Source: an uncultured beta proteobacterium
Lineage (GTDB): Bacteria; Pseudomonadota; Gammaproteobacteria; Burkholderiales; Burkholderiaceae_C
Assembly: GCA_903823025.1 (NCBI GenBank)
Contig: CAIJRK010000085.1
Span: 1 to 64,000 of the forward strand
Direction of reading: 5' to 3'
DNA: 64,000 bases
A program made the translations under genes and the position numbers. How positions within the stretch are numbered: the stretch's first letter is position 1; every line of letters starts with the position of its first letter. Below the pieces are notes generated by a model. The model ran no database searches, had not been told where the DNA came from, and saw only the letters and a list, made by a program, of their open reading frames with translations. Below are positions 36,478 through 46,092 of the stretch, piece by piece.

Positions 36478-37092
36478 ATGAGTTTCTGGGACCAACAATT
36501 CTCAACGCCTGAATTCAAATACGGCAAACAGCCCAATAGTTTTTTGCGTGAACAAGCTTCTCGCCTGTCGCCAAAAAGCCAGATATTGTTGCCGGGTGAT
36601 GGCGAAGGCCGCAACAGCGTTTGGCTAGCCGAACAAGGACACCAAGTCACCGCAATGGACAACTCGCGCGTCGGGCTGGACAAAGCCCGACGTCTGGCCA
36701 CAGAGAGAAATACCACGATTGAAACCGTGCAAGGCGACCTTGAACAGTGGACGCCTGATCCCGCCAGTTTCGATGCGTTGGTACTGACTTATCTGCACCT
36801 GCCCCCTAATCTGCGACCGCTGGCGCATCAGCGACTATTGACCGCTTTGCGACCGGGCGGCTGGTTCATTCTGGAAGCTTTTCACCCTCGGCAACTCGGC
36901 TACACCAGCGGCGGACCGAAAGCCGAAGCCATGCTTTATACGATGGCCATGATTCGCTCAGACTTGGCCGCGTCGCCCGCACTTGGCCTGCAAGAAGTCA
37001 TGGCTTGGGAAGGCGAAGCGGTGCTGGATGAAGGCAACGGCCACCAAGGCCCCGCCTACTTGACACGCTATATTGCACAGCGCAGCGCTTGA
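36478..37092 (+). CDS. class I SAM-dependent methyltransferase (TehB-like)
   Basis: A 204-residue methyltransferase. MSFWDQQFSTPEFKYGKQPN is the N-terminal cap; the SAM motif is ILLPGDGEGRNSVWLAEQG with VTAMDNS as the acidic loop, and ALRPGGWFILEAFHPRQLGY is motif III. It is like TehB and thiol/thiopurine-type methyltransferases that detoxify chalcogen species, which would suit the sulfur context; substrate unproven. RBS ACAACAACGAGAC is weak. Confidence 0.82.
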   Translation: MSFWDQQFSTPEFKYGKQPNSFLREQASRLSPKSQILLPGDGEGRNSVWLAEQGHQVTAMDNSRVGLDKARRLATERNTTIETVQGDLEQWTPDPASFDALVLTYLHLPPNLRPLAHQRLLTALRPGGWFILEAFHPRQLGYTSGGPKAEAMLYTMAMIRSDLAASPALGLQEVMAWEGEAVLDEGNGHQGPAYLTRYIAQRSA

Positions 37093-37161
37093 TTTTTTAG
37101 TCATTCCTCACCCCGATTTCCCCTCAAGAAACCACCCCCATTTTTTAACCCTGGAGATTCC

Positions 37162-37623
37162 ATGAAAGCTTTTCAAGACTACTACCCCGAAAACCTCGCG
37201 CATTGCTACGGCTGCGGTCGGCTGAACCTGCAAGGCCACCAGATCAAGACCTTTTGGGAAGGCGAAGAAACCGTCACGCGCTTCACTCCCAAGCCTGAAC
37301 ACATGGCCGTGCCCGGCTTCACTTATGGCGGACTGATCGCGTCCTTGATTGATTGCCACAGCACCGGCACAGCGGCGGCGGCGATGTACAAATCCGAGGC
37401 GAGAGAGATGGACTCGCTGCCCGCGTTTCGCTTCGTCACCGGCTCGCTGCATGTGGACTACCTCAAGCCCACGCCGATCACGAGCACGCTTGAGATTCGG
37501 GGCCGCGTGAAAGAAATCAAGGGCCGCAAGGTGGTGATCGAATCCACGGTGTGGGTGGACGGTATCGCCACCGCACGCGGCGAAGTGGTGGCCGTGCAAA
37601 TGCCCGAGAACTTTGGGGCTTGA
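37162..37623 (+). CDS. PaaI/hot-dog thioesterase family protein
   Basis: A 153-residue hot-dog fold protein. The N-terminal HCYGCGRLNLQGHQIKTFW has a Cys pair; PGFTYGGLIASLIDCHSTGT is the catalytic helix with Asp; ITSTLEIRGRVKEIKGRKVV forms the central strands. It should hydrolyse an acyl-CoA thioester; substrate unknown. RBS CTGGAGA lies 6 nt before ATG 37162. Confidence 0.85.
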   Translation: MKAFQDYYPENLAHCYGCGRLNLQGHQIKTFWEGEETVTRFTPKPEHMAVPGFTYGGLIASLIDCHSTGTAAAAMYKSEAREMDSLPAFRFVTGSLHVDYLKPTPITSTLEIRGRVKEIKGRKVVIESTVWVDGIATARGEVVAVQMPENFGA

Positions 37624-37653
37624 ACGCGCAGGTCAGCGGATTCAACGAGCGCA

Positions 37654-38490
37654 TTACTCCTGAATTGAAGTCGGCGTAACAGGGCGTAATTTAGCCAACT
37701 TGCTGGCCAGCGAGGCTTTGGACAATTCACCTAAATGGGTGTCAACCAACTGCCCGCTGGCATCGTAAAAAAGCGTTGTCGGCAAAGCGCTTGAGCCGAT
37801 AGCTTTGCCTAGTTTGGCCCCTGCGTCAAACAGCACATGACTCAAATTGAATTGATGGATGCTCAAGTAGCGCAGGGCGGTGCCAGCGTCCTCGCCTTGG
37901 TTGACAAACACAAATGTCACTTCTTTTTCTTGCTGTTGGGCGGCGGCAAGAACAGGCATTTCACGTCGGCAGGGCGGACACCAACTGGCCCACAGATTCA
38001 CCACCAAAGGCTTGCCTTGGGCCAGTTCAGCCAGCGTGGTCGATTCACCCGCCAGTGTCAACAAAGTCACGGTTGGCAAGGTCGGTTTGGTGGCGCTGCC
38101 CAGCGTCCCGAGCGCCACCGACATCGTGACCCAGGCCAAGACGCCTGTCGTCAGACCCCACACTAAAGGTCGGCGCAAGGCCAGCTGTTGGCGACCCCGC
38201 CAGACCGCCACGCAAGCTGCAGCCAGCAAACCCGCCCACGGCGTCAAGCCGCCATCACGAATATCCAGCATGGACCACGGCTCGCTGCGGTATGACTCAA
38301 ACCAGATCACCACAAAGGCCAGGCGCGCCGCAATCAGGGCGGCCCAAAACATGTCGGTCAACACATGACCGATCTTTATCTGCTGATGCCTGCCCACCCA
38401 ACGCCCTACCCCTGCCGCCAATAACAACGACAGCAACAACAGCACATGGCTCATCTGCAAAGAGAAGGGGCCTAAATTCACGTTCAACAT
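37654..38490 (-). CDS. Lgt-like membrane domain fused to TlpA thioredoxin
   Basis: A 278-residue protein in two parts. Residues 1 to about 130 contain three or four helices; the segment from VLTDMFWAALIAARLAFVVI to IRDGGLTPWAGLLAAACVAV resembles the first half of prolipoprotein diacylglyceryltransferase (Lgt). Residues about 135-278 form a TlpA/ResA thioredoxin domain with LVVNLWASWCPPCRREMPVL (active CPPC) and cis-Pro region SSALPTTLFYD. The thioredoxin part would face the periplasm and reduce disulfides. ATG 38490 gives MLNVNLGPFSLQMSHVL. It is divergent from ttrS with 140 bp between, so could share regulation with tetrathionate respiration. Confidence 0.85.
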   Translation of the reverse strand: MLNVNLGPFSLQMSHVLLLLSLLLAAGVGRWVGRHQQIKIGHVLTDMFWAALIAARLAFVVIWFESYRSEPWSMLDIRDGGLTPWAGLLAAACVAVWRGRQQLALRRPLVWGLTTGVLAWVTMSVALGTLGSATKPTLPTVTLLTLAGESTTLAELAQGKPLVVNLWASWCPPCRREMPVLAAAQQQEKEVTFVFVNQGEDAGTALRYLSIHQFNLSHVLFDAGAKLGKAIGSSALPTTLFYDASGQLVDTHLGELSKASLASKLAKLRPVTPTSIQE

Positions 38491-38630
38491 AGTCAACTTT
38501 CTTGCGGGATAGGCAATAAGGGCTGGATGAGACATTCATCCGCACGGCAAGACCTGATGATGCGTTAACCCGGCGCGTGCCCGATAAAATCAGAGACAAA
38601 CCCTTTGAATTTTTCCTCCTATCTCTGGAT

Positions 38631-40430
38631 ATGTCTTTGCTTTGCCGCCTCGCCTTTCGCGCCTTTCTCACTTTCTTCACCCTGGTTTTTTTCGTCGGAC
38701 CAACCCTGGCGGCGGCCACAGAAGCGCGCCCGATCCGCATTGGCCTATTGGCCTTTCTCGACACCGAAACGATGCGTCATCAGTGGGCACCGTTGCTCAA
38801 ACATCTTGCCAACGCGCTTCCCGATAACCCGTTAGTTTTTGTGCAACTCGACCATGCGGCGCTACGTGAAGCAGTTGCCCATCAGTCCATTGACTTTGTC
38901 ATCACCAACCCGGGCAACTACGTCGCGCTTGAAATGGCATTCGGCATCAGCCGGATTGCCACGCTCGACACCACGCAAGCGCCCTCCCCCATGCGGGCCG
39001 TCGGTTCGGCGGTGATCGTGCGGGATGAACGTCAAGATTTAAAAACGCTGACTGACTTGGTGGGTCAACGAGTCAGCGCCGTGGGCGATAACGCTTTTGG
39101 GGGTTTTCAAATGGCGTGGCGAGAATTAATGCCGCTGGGCATCGACCCCTTCACCGACTTCAAACAACTGGACTTTGTCGGCCTGCCGATGGGCAAAGTC
39201 ATAGACGCTGTCGCGCAAGGCCGTGCCGATGCCGGTATCGTGCGCGCCTGCACGCTTGAAAGTTTGCCGCCCGATCAACGCGCCATGCTGCGGGTTTTGT
39301 CACCGCGACCCGAGGTCGATTTTCCGTGCCAAACCTCCACCCGCCTTTATCCCGATTGGCCAATTGCCACGCTGCGGGGCACGCCGCCTGCGCTGGCCAA
39401 AGCGGTCGCCACCGCGTTGCTCGCCATGCCGGTGACGCCCGAAGGCATGTCATGGACCGTGCCCGCCGATTACCAATCGGTTCATGAACTGTTCCGCGAG
39501 CTACAAACCGGCCCCTACAGCTACCTCAAAGAAAGCACGCTGCGCGCCGCTGCCGTGCGCTACTGGCCGATGGTGCTCATGCTGGCCACGCTGCTGGTCG
39601 GCTGGATTATCTACACCGTGCGGGTTGAATATCTGGTGCAAACACGCACCCATGCGCTGCGCCAGGCGCTTGACGAGCGCCAAGCGATTGAAGGCCGGAT
39701 GCGCGTTCACCAAGAACAGATTGAACACCTGTCGCGCTTGTCTATTCTGGGCGAGTTGTCCGGCACGCTGGCGCACGAAATCAACCAACCGCTGGCGAGC
39801 ATCGGCAACTACGCGCAAAGTCTGGTGCTTCGGCTGGACAACGGTCGCCTGACCGATGCCGCCGTGCGCGAAGCCAGTCTTGAAATCGCGGGACAGGCCG
39901 AACGCGCGGCCAGCATTCTCGGGCGCATTCGAGGCTTTGCGCGCAAGCGAGCGCCCGTGCGCGAACGCTGCGCACCCGCCGACTTGGTGCGTGAATCGGT
40001 TCACCTGTTTTCAGGCCTGCTCTCCAACCGACCCGTGATTGGGGTGGATGACAGCGCCGTTTTGAATGGTTTGGTTGAAGTCGATCCCTTGCAAATTCAG
40101 CAAGTCCTACTCAATCTTTTGAAGAACGGACTCGATGCCATGCAACATCTGCCAGACCGCGAGCGCCGCCTGCACATCACGCTGCAACGGGTGACGCAAG
40201 TCGCGGGCGACCAATTGCGCGTGGCCGTGCGTGATGTCGGACGCGGCCTCGCCCCCGAAGCGCGGGAACATCTTTTCAAGCCATTCTTCACCACCAAACG
40301 GGACGGTTTGGGTCTTGGCCTGTCGATCTGCACCACCATTATTGAAGCGCATGGCGGTCGGCTTTCCGTGCAGACGCCAGACGATGGAGTGGGTTTGGTC
40401 TTTGCCTTTACGCTACCGCTTTACAACTAA
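38631..40430 (+). CDS. ttrS: tetrathionate sensor histidine kinase TtrS
   Basis: A 599-residue sensor kinase. Signal sequence (about 1-27), then a periplasmic PhnD-type binding domain (about 30-280: IRIGLLAFLDTETMRHQWAP, FVITNPGNYVALEM), one transmembrane helix (about 311-330), HisKA with phospho-acceptor His382 in LAHEINQPLASIGNYAQS, and HATPase (VLLNLLKNGLDAMQ, GLGLGLSICTTIIEAHGG). This order is that of TtrS. I chose ATG 38631 because it directly precedes the signal sequence; an upstream GTG at 38577 adds 18 residues. ttrR follows 8 bp downstream. Confidence 0.92.
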   Translation: MSLLCRLAFRAFLTFFTLVFFVGPTLAAATEARPIRIGLLAFLDTETMRHQWAPLLKHLANALPDNPLVFVQLDHAALREAVAHQSIDFVITNPGNYVALEMAFGISRIATLDTTQAPSPMRAVGSAVIVRDERQDLKTLTDLVGQRVSAVGDNAFGGFQMAWRELMPLGIDPFTDFKQLDFVGLPMGKVIDAVAQGRADAGIVRACTLESLPPDQRAMLRVLSPRPEVDFPCQTSTRLYPDWPIATLRGTPPALAKAVATALLAMPVTPEGMSWTVPADYQSVHELFRELQTGPYSYLKESTLRAAAVRYWPMVLMLATLLVGWIIYTVRVEYLVQTRTHALRQALDERQAIEGRMRVHQEQIEHLSRLSILGELSGTLAHEINQPLASIGNYAQSLVLRLDNGRLTDAAVREASLEIAGQAERAASILGRIRGFARKRAPVRERCAPADLVRESVHLFSGLLSNRPVIGVDDSAVLNGLVEVDPLQIQQVLLNLLKNGLDAMQHLPDRERRLHITLQRVTQVAGDQLRVAVRDVGRGLAPEAREHLFKPFFTTKRDGLGLGLSICTTIIEAHGGRLSVQTPDDGVGLVFAFTLPLYN

Positions 40431-40438
40431 AGGATGCC

Positions 40439-41074
40439 ATGCCTGAACTCGAAGAAAACGCGGTCATTCACGTCGTGGACGATGACGCCTCGTTTCGCCG
40501 CTCACTCGTTTTTCTACTTGGCTCGCTGGGTTGGCCGGTGCTCGCCCACGCCTCGGCCAGCGACTTTTTGCTGGCCTGCCCGACGCCGCCCGCAGATTTT
40601 GGCTGCCTCGTGCTGGACATTCGGATGCCCGGCATGAACGGACTGGAACTGCAACAGACGTTGCGCGCCCGTGGCTGGACGCCTGCCGTGGTGTTCATGA
40701 CCGGGCACGGCGATGTCGAACTGGCCGTGCAGGCCATGAAGCAAGGCGCGTTTGATTTTCTTGAAAAGCCTTTTCGTGATCAAACTTTGCTGGACACCGT
40801 GGCCGCTGCCGTGCGCTTTGGACGCGAACAGCGGCTGGCAACGCAATGGCGCGACCATGCACAAACGCAGCTTGATCGCCTGTCCCCGCGTGAGCGCGAA
40901 GTGGCCCGGCTGGTGGCTTATGGTTTGCCCAACAAGTTGGTCGCCCGCGACCTCACCATCAGTGAAAAGACCGTGCATGTGCACCGCCAGCACGTCATGG
41001 AAAAAGCCGAAGTGAGCAGCGCCGCCGAATTGGCCCGCCTGATGTTGCGGGCCAATCCGAGGGCACTGGATTAA
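40439..41074 (+). CDS. ttrR: tetrathionate response regulator TtrR
   Basis: A 211-residue FixJ/NarL-type regulator. The receiver domain has HVVDDDASFRRSLVF, phospho-acceptor Asp in CLVLDIRMPGMNG, MTGHGDVELAVQAMKQGAFD and the LEKPF lysine. The LuxR-type HTH is LSPREREVARLVAYGLPNKL to ISEKTVHVHRQHVM. Phosphorylated TtrR activates ttrBCA in Salmonella; here it is convergent with ttrA, the two stops being 14 bp apart. Confidence 0.92.
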   Translation: MPELEENAVIHVVDDDASFRRSLVFLLGSLGWPVLAHASASDFLLACPTPPADFGCLVLDIRMPGMNGLELQQTLRARGWTPAVVFMTGHGDVELAVQAMKQGAFDFLEKPFRDQTLLDTVAAAVRFGREQRLATQWRDHAQTQLDRLSPREREVARLVAYGLPNKLVARDLTISEKTVHVHRQHVMEKAEVSSAAELARLMLRANPRALD

Positions 41075-41088
41075 AGCGTTAAAAGCAT

Positions 41089-44000
41089 TTACAGCGTTAA
41101 TTGAGCGGGCAAGCCATTGCGCACTGTCGTGCCAGACACCGCATCCACCCACACGGATTTGCCTGACCGCGTGGGGTCCGCCAGCCCGAGGTCGTTCAGG
41201 TTAATCCCGGCGCGCAAGGCCGGTTGATCCGGCTGTCGGGCTTGGCCGATACGATGCGCCCGCGCGCCGAGTTCACGGTGACCAAAACCGTGTTCGATCG
41301 CAATCACGCCTTGCATCACGCCTTCATGCACGATGACCACGGTTTTAACCGCGCCGCCCGGTGTGCGTAGCGTGGCCGTGTCGCCGCTTTTCAGGCCCGC
41401 TTTGGCGGCATCTGCCGGATGCACCAGGATCGGATTGTTGGCGTGAATGCCCAGCAGCCGAGTCGCGGCAATGCTGTAGGAGTTTTGCAGCGCCGACTTG
41501 AAACTGACCACCTGCAATGGCCATTCCGCCTCGCTGTAAATTTGGCGCATCGGCGTGCCATCCACAAAGGTCGGCACTTGCCAACTGGCGCAACCTGAAA
41601 AGCGATGGCCGGTGATGCTGTTTTTGCTGCCGCCCACGGTGTCGCTCCACAGCCAAAGTGGCTTCTTGAAACGGTTGTTTTGCCACTCGGGGTTGACTGC
41701 GTCTTGCGCTTCGGTGCCGGGCTGGTAACGCCCGCCCCGCGTGTATAAAAAAGCGACTTTGCGCCATTCCTCGGGTTTCAAATTGGCCTCCAGCATCGGA
41801 CGCAGACGGTCAACGCCGGACAGCGCGAGGTCTTCGTCGGTAGCGTCGGGCACGGGCGCTTTGCCGAGCCAGGCGATGTTCGCGCCACCCCGCAAATACC
41901 ATTGTTCCGGGCGCTCCAGCGGCAAGGGCTGACCTTCGATATCGCTCAGGGCGGCTGGCCCGAAGCCGGGTAAGGCCATGGCTTTAGCCAGCGCGATGAA
42001 GAAGGTTTCCATGCCAATCGCTTGCCCGTCCGGTGTTTTTGCCGCTTTGGGTTCGACCACCGGCCAGCGCGCCGTGCAAGCCTTGGTCGGCACGCCGCTC
42101 CACGGCGCTGTCCAGCCCCAGCTTTCATACATCAACGAATCCGGCACGATGTAATCGGCAAAAGCGTTGCTTTCGTTGATCAAAGGATCGACCGAGATGA
42201 TCAGCGGAATTTTCTTGGGGTCCGCAAAGTCTTTCTGGATTTGCGCACGCAGGCCGGGGATGCCATACATCGGGTTGGCGCTCCACAAAATCAGCGCCTG
42301 AATGCCGTAGGGATAGCCGTTCATCGGGCCTGTGAACCACTCGGAGGCCAAGCCGGGGGCATTTGGAAACCACGGCGATTGGGCCGGGTACGCTTTGCCA
42401 TCGGCTTTTTTGCGGGCGAATTCGCTGGTCTTCTCGTAGGCCGAATTGCGACCCAGTGGCGTGCCTTTGGGTTTGATCGCGCCGGGGAAAGTGTCAAGGT
42501 TGTAGCGTGGCCCGTCTCCATCGTCTTTGAAGCTACCCCCGTTCATGACCAGACCGCCCTTCCAGTTCAAATTGCCAATCAGCAAGTTCAAGGTCATGAC
42601 CGAGAAGGCGCTGTAAAAACCAGCGCCGGACATCATGCCGCCGTGCGCAATGACCGAGGCTTTTCTGCCGTGGCTGGTGAACTTGTCGGCCAGCGCGCTG
42701 ATCGTTGAGGCCGGGATGCCGCAGGCTTCGGCGCATTGCTCAATTGTTTGTTGCGCGATGGACGCTTTGAGGAGCAGCCATGCGGTTTTGACGGCCAGCG
42801 GTTTGTCGCCTAACGTCAAACTGGTTTGTGCCTCCAACGCCGCCGGGCCGGTTGCCAGACTGGCGTCCGTGGGTTGGCCATCAGCGCCCAAAATCAGATA
42901 CGGGTCGTTGTCTTTGTAAATAGCTTCTGGTGCCATTACTTGCCCGAGATCAGAGCCACGCAAGAACCGCCCATGGCGCGGATGATTCGCTTCGGTGATG
43001 ACCAGCCAGCTCGCGCTGCTGAACGACGGCTCGCCCAATTGCTCGGCCACCGCCAGGTTGGGGTTGGCGAGATAGGCGGTGTTGATGCGCTGGTGGTCGA
43101 GCATCCAGCGCATCATGCCCAGCGCCAACGCGCTGTCCGTGCCGGGACGAATCGGAATCCAGCGACCCCGATCCGCAGCGGCGAGGTTGTCGGCATTGGT
43201 CAACACCGGGTCCACGACGACATAGTTCAGTTGTCCGTCGGTGCGTCCCTTGGCCAGCATCGCGCCGGTGCGTTTGAACGGATTGCCCGCGTTGCCCGGC
43301 GCGGTGCCAATGAAGATAACGAACTCGCTGTTGGCTAAATCAGGCTTGCCGTGCGGCATCTTTTTCATGTCGCCAAACAACGCGCCCGACCCGGAACGAT
43401 AAGCGCCGCCGCAGTAAGAGCCGTGGCCGACAAAATTGAGCGTGCCGTAAGACTGGTTCCAGAATCGCTGGGCAAACGCGGTGCGCCCGTCATTGACGCT
43501 GGACAACAGCGCCACTTGATTGACCTTGGCCCCCAGCTCTGGCTGCGCCGGATCAATCGGGGTGTTCAAGTCGCGCAAAGCTTTGAGGCCGCTCACTGGC
43601 CCTTCACCAAACAAGTCGCCGCCTTCGGTGACTTCCTTGATCAGTTGATCAAAGGCAATCGGTGCCCATTGGCCAGAATTGCGCGGGCCGACCCGCTTCA
43701 AAGGCGTCAGCACGCGAAACGGTGAGGTGATTTGCGACAGCACGGCGTTGCCACGCCCGCAAGCCGTTGAACGATCCACCAGACCTTTGTCCTGAAAGCG
43801 CGAAATAGCAATCAAGCTTTCTTTGACGGAGGTTTTCATCGGCAAATGCGGCTCCGTCGAGAGCGGGCTGTAAGGGTTGCCCGTCACGCGGATGATGTTG
43901 CCCGACGCCTTATCGACACGCAAGCGCACACCGCACTGCGTGGTGCAGCCCAGGCAAGAGGTGTAGCTGACTTGCTGCGCCGGGTTGGCTTTGAATTGGC

Positions 44001-44175
44001 CGGTGATCGGATCGACCGTGTATTCAGGAGCGGCGGCGTTGCCCCATACTTTGTGCTTGGGTGCGTCTTTGCCCATAACTTTGTCGGCAATGCGGCCCAG
44101 CGTTTGAGAAAAACCGACCGTGAAGGCGGTCAACCCGCCAGCGGCGAGGAGTTGGCGACGTACATTTTTTTTCAT
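41089..44175 (-). CDS. ttrA: tetrathionate reductase catalytic subunit TtrA
   Basis: A 1028-residue molybdopterin (MGD) oxidoreductase. The Tat signal peptide is MKKNVRRQLLAAGGLTAFTV. The [4Fe-4S] site has Cys74, Cys77, Cys81 and Cys139 (SCLGCTTQCGVRLRV, STACGRG). The likely Mo ligand is Cys255 in GHGSYCGGAYRSG. MGD-binding stretches include FVIFIGTAPGNAGNPFKRTG and LILWSANPMYGIPGLRAQI. It reduces tetrathionate to thiosulfate in the periplasm. It is the last gene of ttrBCA, 17 bp after ttrC. Strong RBS (AGGAGAATC). No internal stop or frameshift. Confidence 0.94.
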   Translation of the reverse strand: MKKNVRRQLLAAGGLTAFTVGFSQTLGRIADKVMGKDAPKHKVWGNAAAPEYTVDPITGQFKANPAQQVSYTSCLGCTTQCGVRLRVDKASGNIIRVTGNPYSPLSTEPHLPMKTSVKESLIAISRFQDKGLVDRSTACGRGNAVLSQITSPFRVLTPLKRVGPRNSGQWAPIAFDQLIKEVTEGGDLFGEGPVSGLKALRDLNTPIDPAQPELGAKVNQVALLSSVNDGRTAFAQRFWNQSYGTLNFVGHGSYCGGAYRSGSGALFGDMKKMPHGKPDLANSEFVIFIGTAPGNAGNPFKRTGAMLAKGRTDGQLNYVVVDPVLTNADNLAAADRGRWIPIRPGTDSALALGMMRWMLDHQRINTAYLANPNLAVAEQLGEPSFSSASWLVITEANHPRHGRFLRGSDLGQVMAPEAIYKDNDPYLILGADGQPTDASLATGPAALEAQTSLTLGDKPLAVKTAWLLLKASIAQQTIEQCAEACGIPASTISALADKFTSHGRKASVIAHGGMMSGAGFYSAFSVMTLNLLIGNLNWKGGLVMNGGSFKDDGDGPRYNLDTFPGAIKPKGTPLGRNSAYEKTSEFARKKADGKAYPAQSPWFPNAPGLASEWFTGPMNGYPYGIQALILWSANPMYGIPGLRAQIQKDFADPKKIPLIISVDPLINESNAFADYIVPDSLMYESWGWTAPWSGVPTKACTARWPVVEPKAAKTPDGQAIGMETFFIALAKAMALPGFGPAALSDIEGQPLPLERPEQWYLRGGANIAWLGKAPVPDATDEDLALSGVDRLRPMLEANLKPEEWRKVAFLYTRGGRYQPGTEAQDAVNPEWQNNRFKKPLWLWSDTVGGSKNSITGHRFSGCASWQVPTFVDGTPMRQIYSEAEWPLQVVSFKSALQNSYSIAATRLLGIHANNPILVHPADAAKAGLKSGDTATLRTPGGAVKTVVIVHEGVMQGVIAIEHGFGHRELGARAHRIGQARQPDQPALRAGINLNDLGLADPTRSGKSVWVDAVSGTTVRNGLPAQLTL

Positions 44176-44191
44176 GAGATTCTCCTGATGC

Positions 44192-45289
44192 TCAGGCGCT
44201 CTTGGCGCTCAAGCGGTCAACTGGCAACAAAGTCGTGAGCGCGATAAACAAGGTGACCCATAAGCCCAAAGTGCCCACAATACCCAGCAGGCCATCAAAG
44301 CCCATCGGCAGGACATAGTTATAAAAACCAGCGCCCATCTTGGGCACTTCCTGCCCGCCAATCAAAATCGTCCAGCGCATCATCCAGGCGCTGTGCAGCG
44401 CCAGCAGGCCAATCAATAGCCCGCTGCCGGGTCGACGCAGCGCCAGCCATAAAGTCAACACAGTGCTGCCCACCGCCCAGACAGCGGTGAATTTCCAGGC
44501 GGCAGAGGGGGTCAATTGGGCCAGTGCCTGCGCATGAATCGGCGACCAGCCTGTGACGCCAAGCAGCAACCAGACCGCACCAATCAACAAAGCCACGCCT
44601 TGCGTGAGAGCGAGTGCGCGAGACAGCCGTTTCGTGTCGTCCATCAACACGGATTGACCCGCCAAGCGTTGAAGGAGCAAGGTCAGGCCAATGCCGCCCG
44701 CCAGTGCCGTGACGACAAATTGCACTGGCAAAAATGGCGTATCCCATAGCGGACGGGCCTGTACCACCATCACTTCCATGCCGGTATAAAGTGCCACCAA
44801 AGCGGCCCCGATGAAAGCCAGCAAAGCCGCTGCCAGCAACGCGCCCCGGCTTTCCATGCCGCCATAAGCGACCCATTGGCAAAGCCGCGCCAGACGTGGC
44901 GACAAATCACCTTCGGCGGCCTGTTGCGCCAGCAAAGGACGAAAAGCCAGCCAAGCGAAAAGAACCAGCCCGCCCAAATAAACAGGAATAAAGAAAGCGC
45001 CCCAAGACATCCAGGAAGACGGCGTGAAGTACAAATAAAAGTGATAAAAACGGCCCGGCTGATGCAAGTCAGCCAGCAGTGCCACTGGCGCGGTCAGACC
45101 GCACAGCAATGCAGCCAGCAGCGCCACGCGAGAAATACCCGTCCAGCCGGGACGCCGCCACACGATGCCCGGCAGCGACACCAAAAAAGCGCCGTAAGAC
45201 AGGCCGATCAGGAAAAAATACTGCACAGCCCACGGCAACCAAGAGACTTCGCGGACGACATTAACGGTTTCAACAATGGTTGTATTCAT
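44192..45289 (-). CDS. ttrC: tetrathionate reductase membrane subunit TtrC (NrfD family)
   Basis: A 365-residue integral membrane protein of the NrfD/PsrC family with about nine hydrophobic segments. WLPWAVQYFFLIGLSYGAFL, LLADLHQPGRFYHFYLYFTP and SWMSWGAFFIPVYLGGLVLF carry the quinol-site residues of the family. It oxidises quinol and feeds TtrB. ATG 45289 lies 2 bp beyond the ttrB stop and is preceded by GGAGC; a TTG two codons upstream is in frame but overlaps that stop. Confidence 0.92.
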   Translation of the reverse strand: MNTTIVETVNVVREVSWLPWAVQYFFLIGLSYGAFLVSLPGIVWRRPGWTGISRVALLAALLCGLTAPVALLADLHQPGRFYHFYLYFTPSSWMSWGAFFIPVYLGGLVLFAWLAFRPLLAQQAAEGDLSPRLARLCQWVAYGGMESRGALLAAALLAFIGAALVALYTGMEVMVVQARPLWDTPFLPVQFVVTALAGGIGLTLLLQRLAGQSVLMDDTKRLSRALALTQGVALLIGAVWLLLGVTGWSPIHAQALAQLTPSAAWKFTAVWAVGSTVLTLWLALRRPGSGLLIGLLALHSAWMMRWTILIGGQEVPKMGAGFYNYVLPMGFDGLLGIVGTLGLWVTLFIALTTLLPVDRLSAKSA

Positions 45290-45291
45290 GA

Positions 45292-46047
45292 TCAAGCTCC
45301 ATGCGTTTCAGGTTTCCACAGCGCGCCCTGGCCTTCAACTTTGCCCTGAAAACGTTCATCCAGGCCAATGTAGTAAACGCGGGGTTGGGTGCCCAATTCG
45401 GGTTTGAGTACCTTCAGTTCATCACTGGCGGCGTTCATGCGCTCGCGCAACTCGCCGTCGGGGTCGTTCAAATCGCCAAAAATGCGCGCCCCGCCAACAC
45501 AGGTTTCAACGCAGGCGGGCAGCAAACCAGCTTCCAGTCGGTGACCGCAGAAGGTGCATTTGTCGGCCTTGCCGGTTTTGTGGTTGATAAAGCGGGCGTC
45601 ATACGGACAGGCCTGAACGCAGTAGGCACAGCCCACGCAGCGGTCGCCATCGACCAGCACCAAACCATCTTCGCGCTTGAAGGTGGCTCCCACCGGGCAG
45701 ACCGGAACGCAAGGCGGGTTGTCGCAGTGGTTGCACAGTCGCGGCAAAACATACGTGCCCGCTGGCTGGGCCGCCTGCTCGTTTTGTTTGACGCTGTAGG
45801 TTGACACGATGGTGCGAAAACTCCCCTCGGGCACCTCGTTTTCATTGATGCAGGCGATGGTGCAAGCCTGACAGCCAATGCACTTGCGCACATCAATCAA
45901 CATCCCCCAATGGGGATGCGTCGGCGCCGCAAGCGCCACTGTCGGCAGGCTGACAGCGCCCATGGTGAGCACAGGAATCCCGCGCAGGAACGAACGTCTT
46001 GAGGACGAAACGTGCGAATCGGGGGGGCAAATTGGATCAATTTTCAT
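45292..46047 (-). CDS. ttrB: tetrathionate reductase iron-sulfur subunit TtrB
   Basis: A 251-residue periplasmic electron-transfer subunit. The Tat signal is SSRRSFLRGIPVLTMGAV. Four [4Fe-4S] motifs follow: RKCIGCQACTIACINENEVP, CNHCDNPPCVPVCPVGATF, RCVGCAYCVQACPYDARF, and CTFCGHRLEAGLLPACVETC. It passes electrons from TtrC to TtrA. ATG 46047 has a perfect RBS (AAGGAGTG, 7 nt spacing); an upstream in-frame start at 46092 lies in the regulatory region. First gene of ttrBCA. Confidence 0.94.
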   Translation of the reverse strand: MKIDPICPPDSHVSSSRRSFLRGIPVLTMGAVSLPTVALAAPTHPHWGMLIDVRKCIGCQACTIACINENEVPEGSFRTIVSTYSVKQNEQAAQPAGTYVLPRLCNHCDNPPCVPVCPVGATFKREDGLVLVDGDRCVGCAYCVQACPYDARFINHKTGKADKCTFCGHRLEAGLLPACVETCVGGARIFGDLNDPDGELRERMNAASDELKVLKPELGTQPRVYYIGLDERFQGKVEGQGALWKPETHGA

Positions 46048-46092
46048 AACAACACTCCTTGGTTCAAGGTTTGTTACGAGCTTAGGTGGCAA

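Noticed and set aside
41075..41100. Direct repeat AGCGTTAA between ttrR and ttrA
   Set aside because: Eight bases twice, no hairpin and no context for a function.
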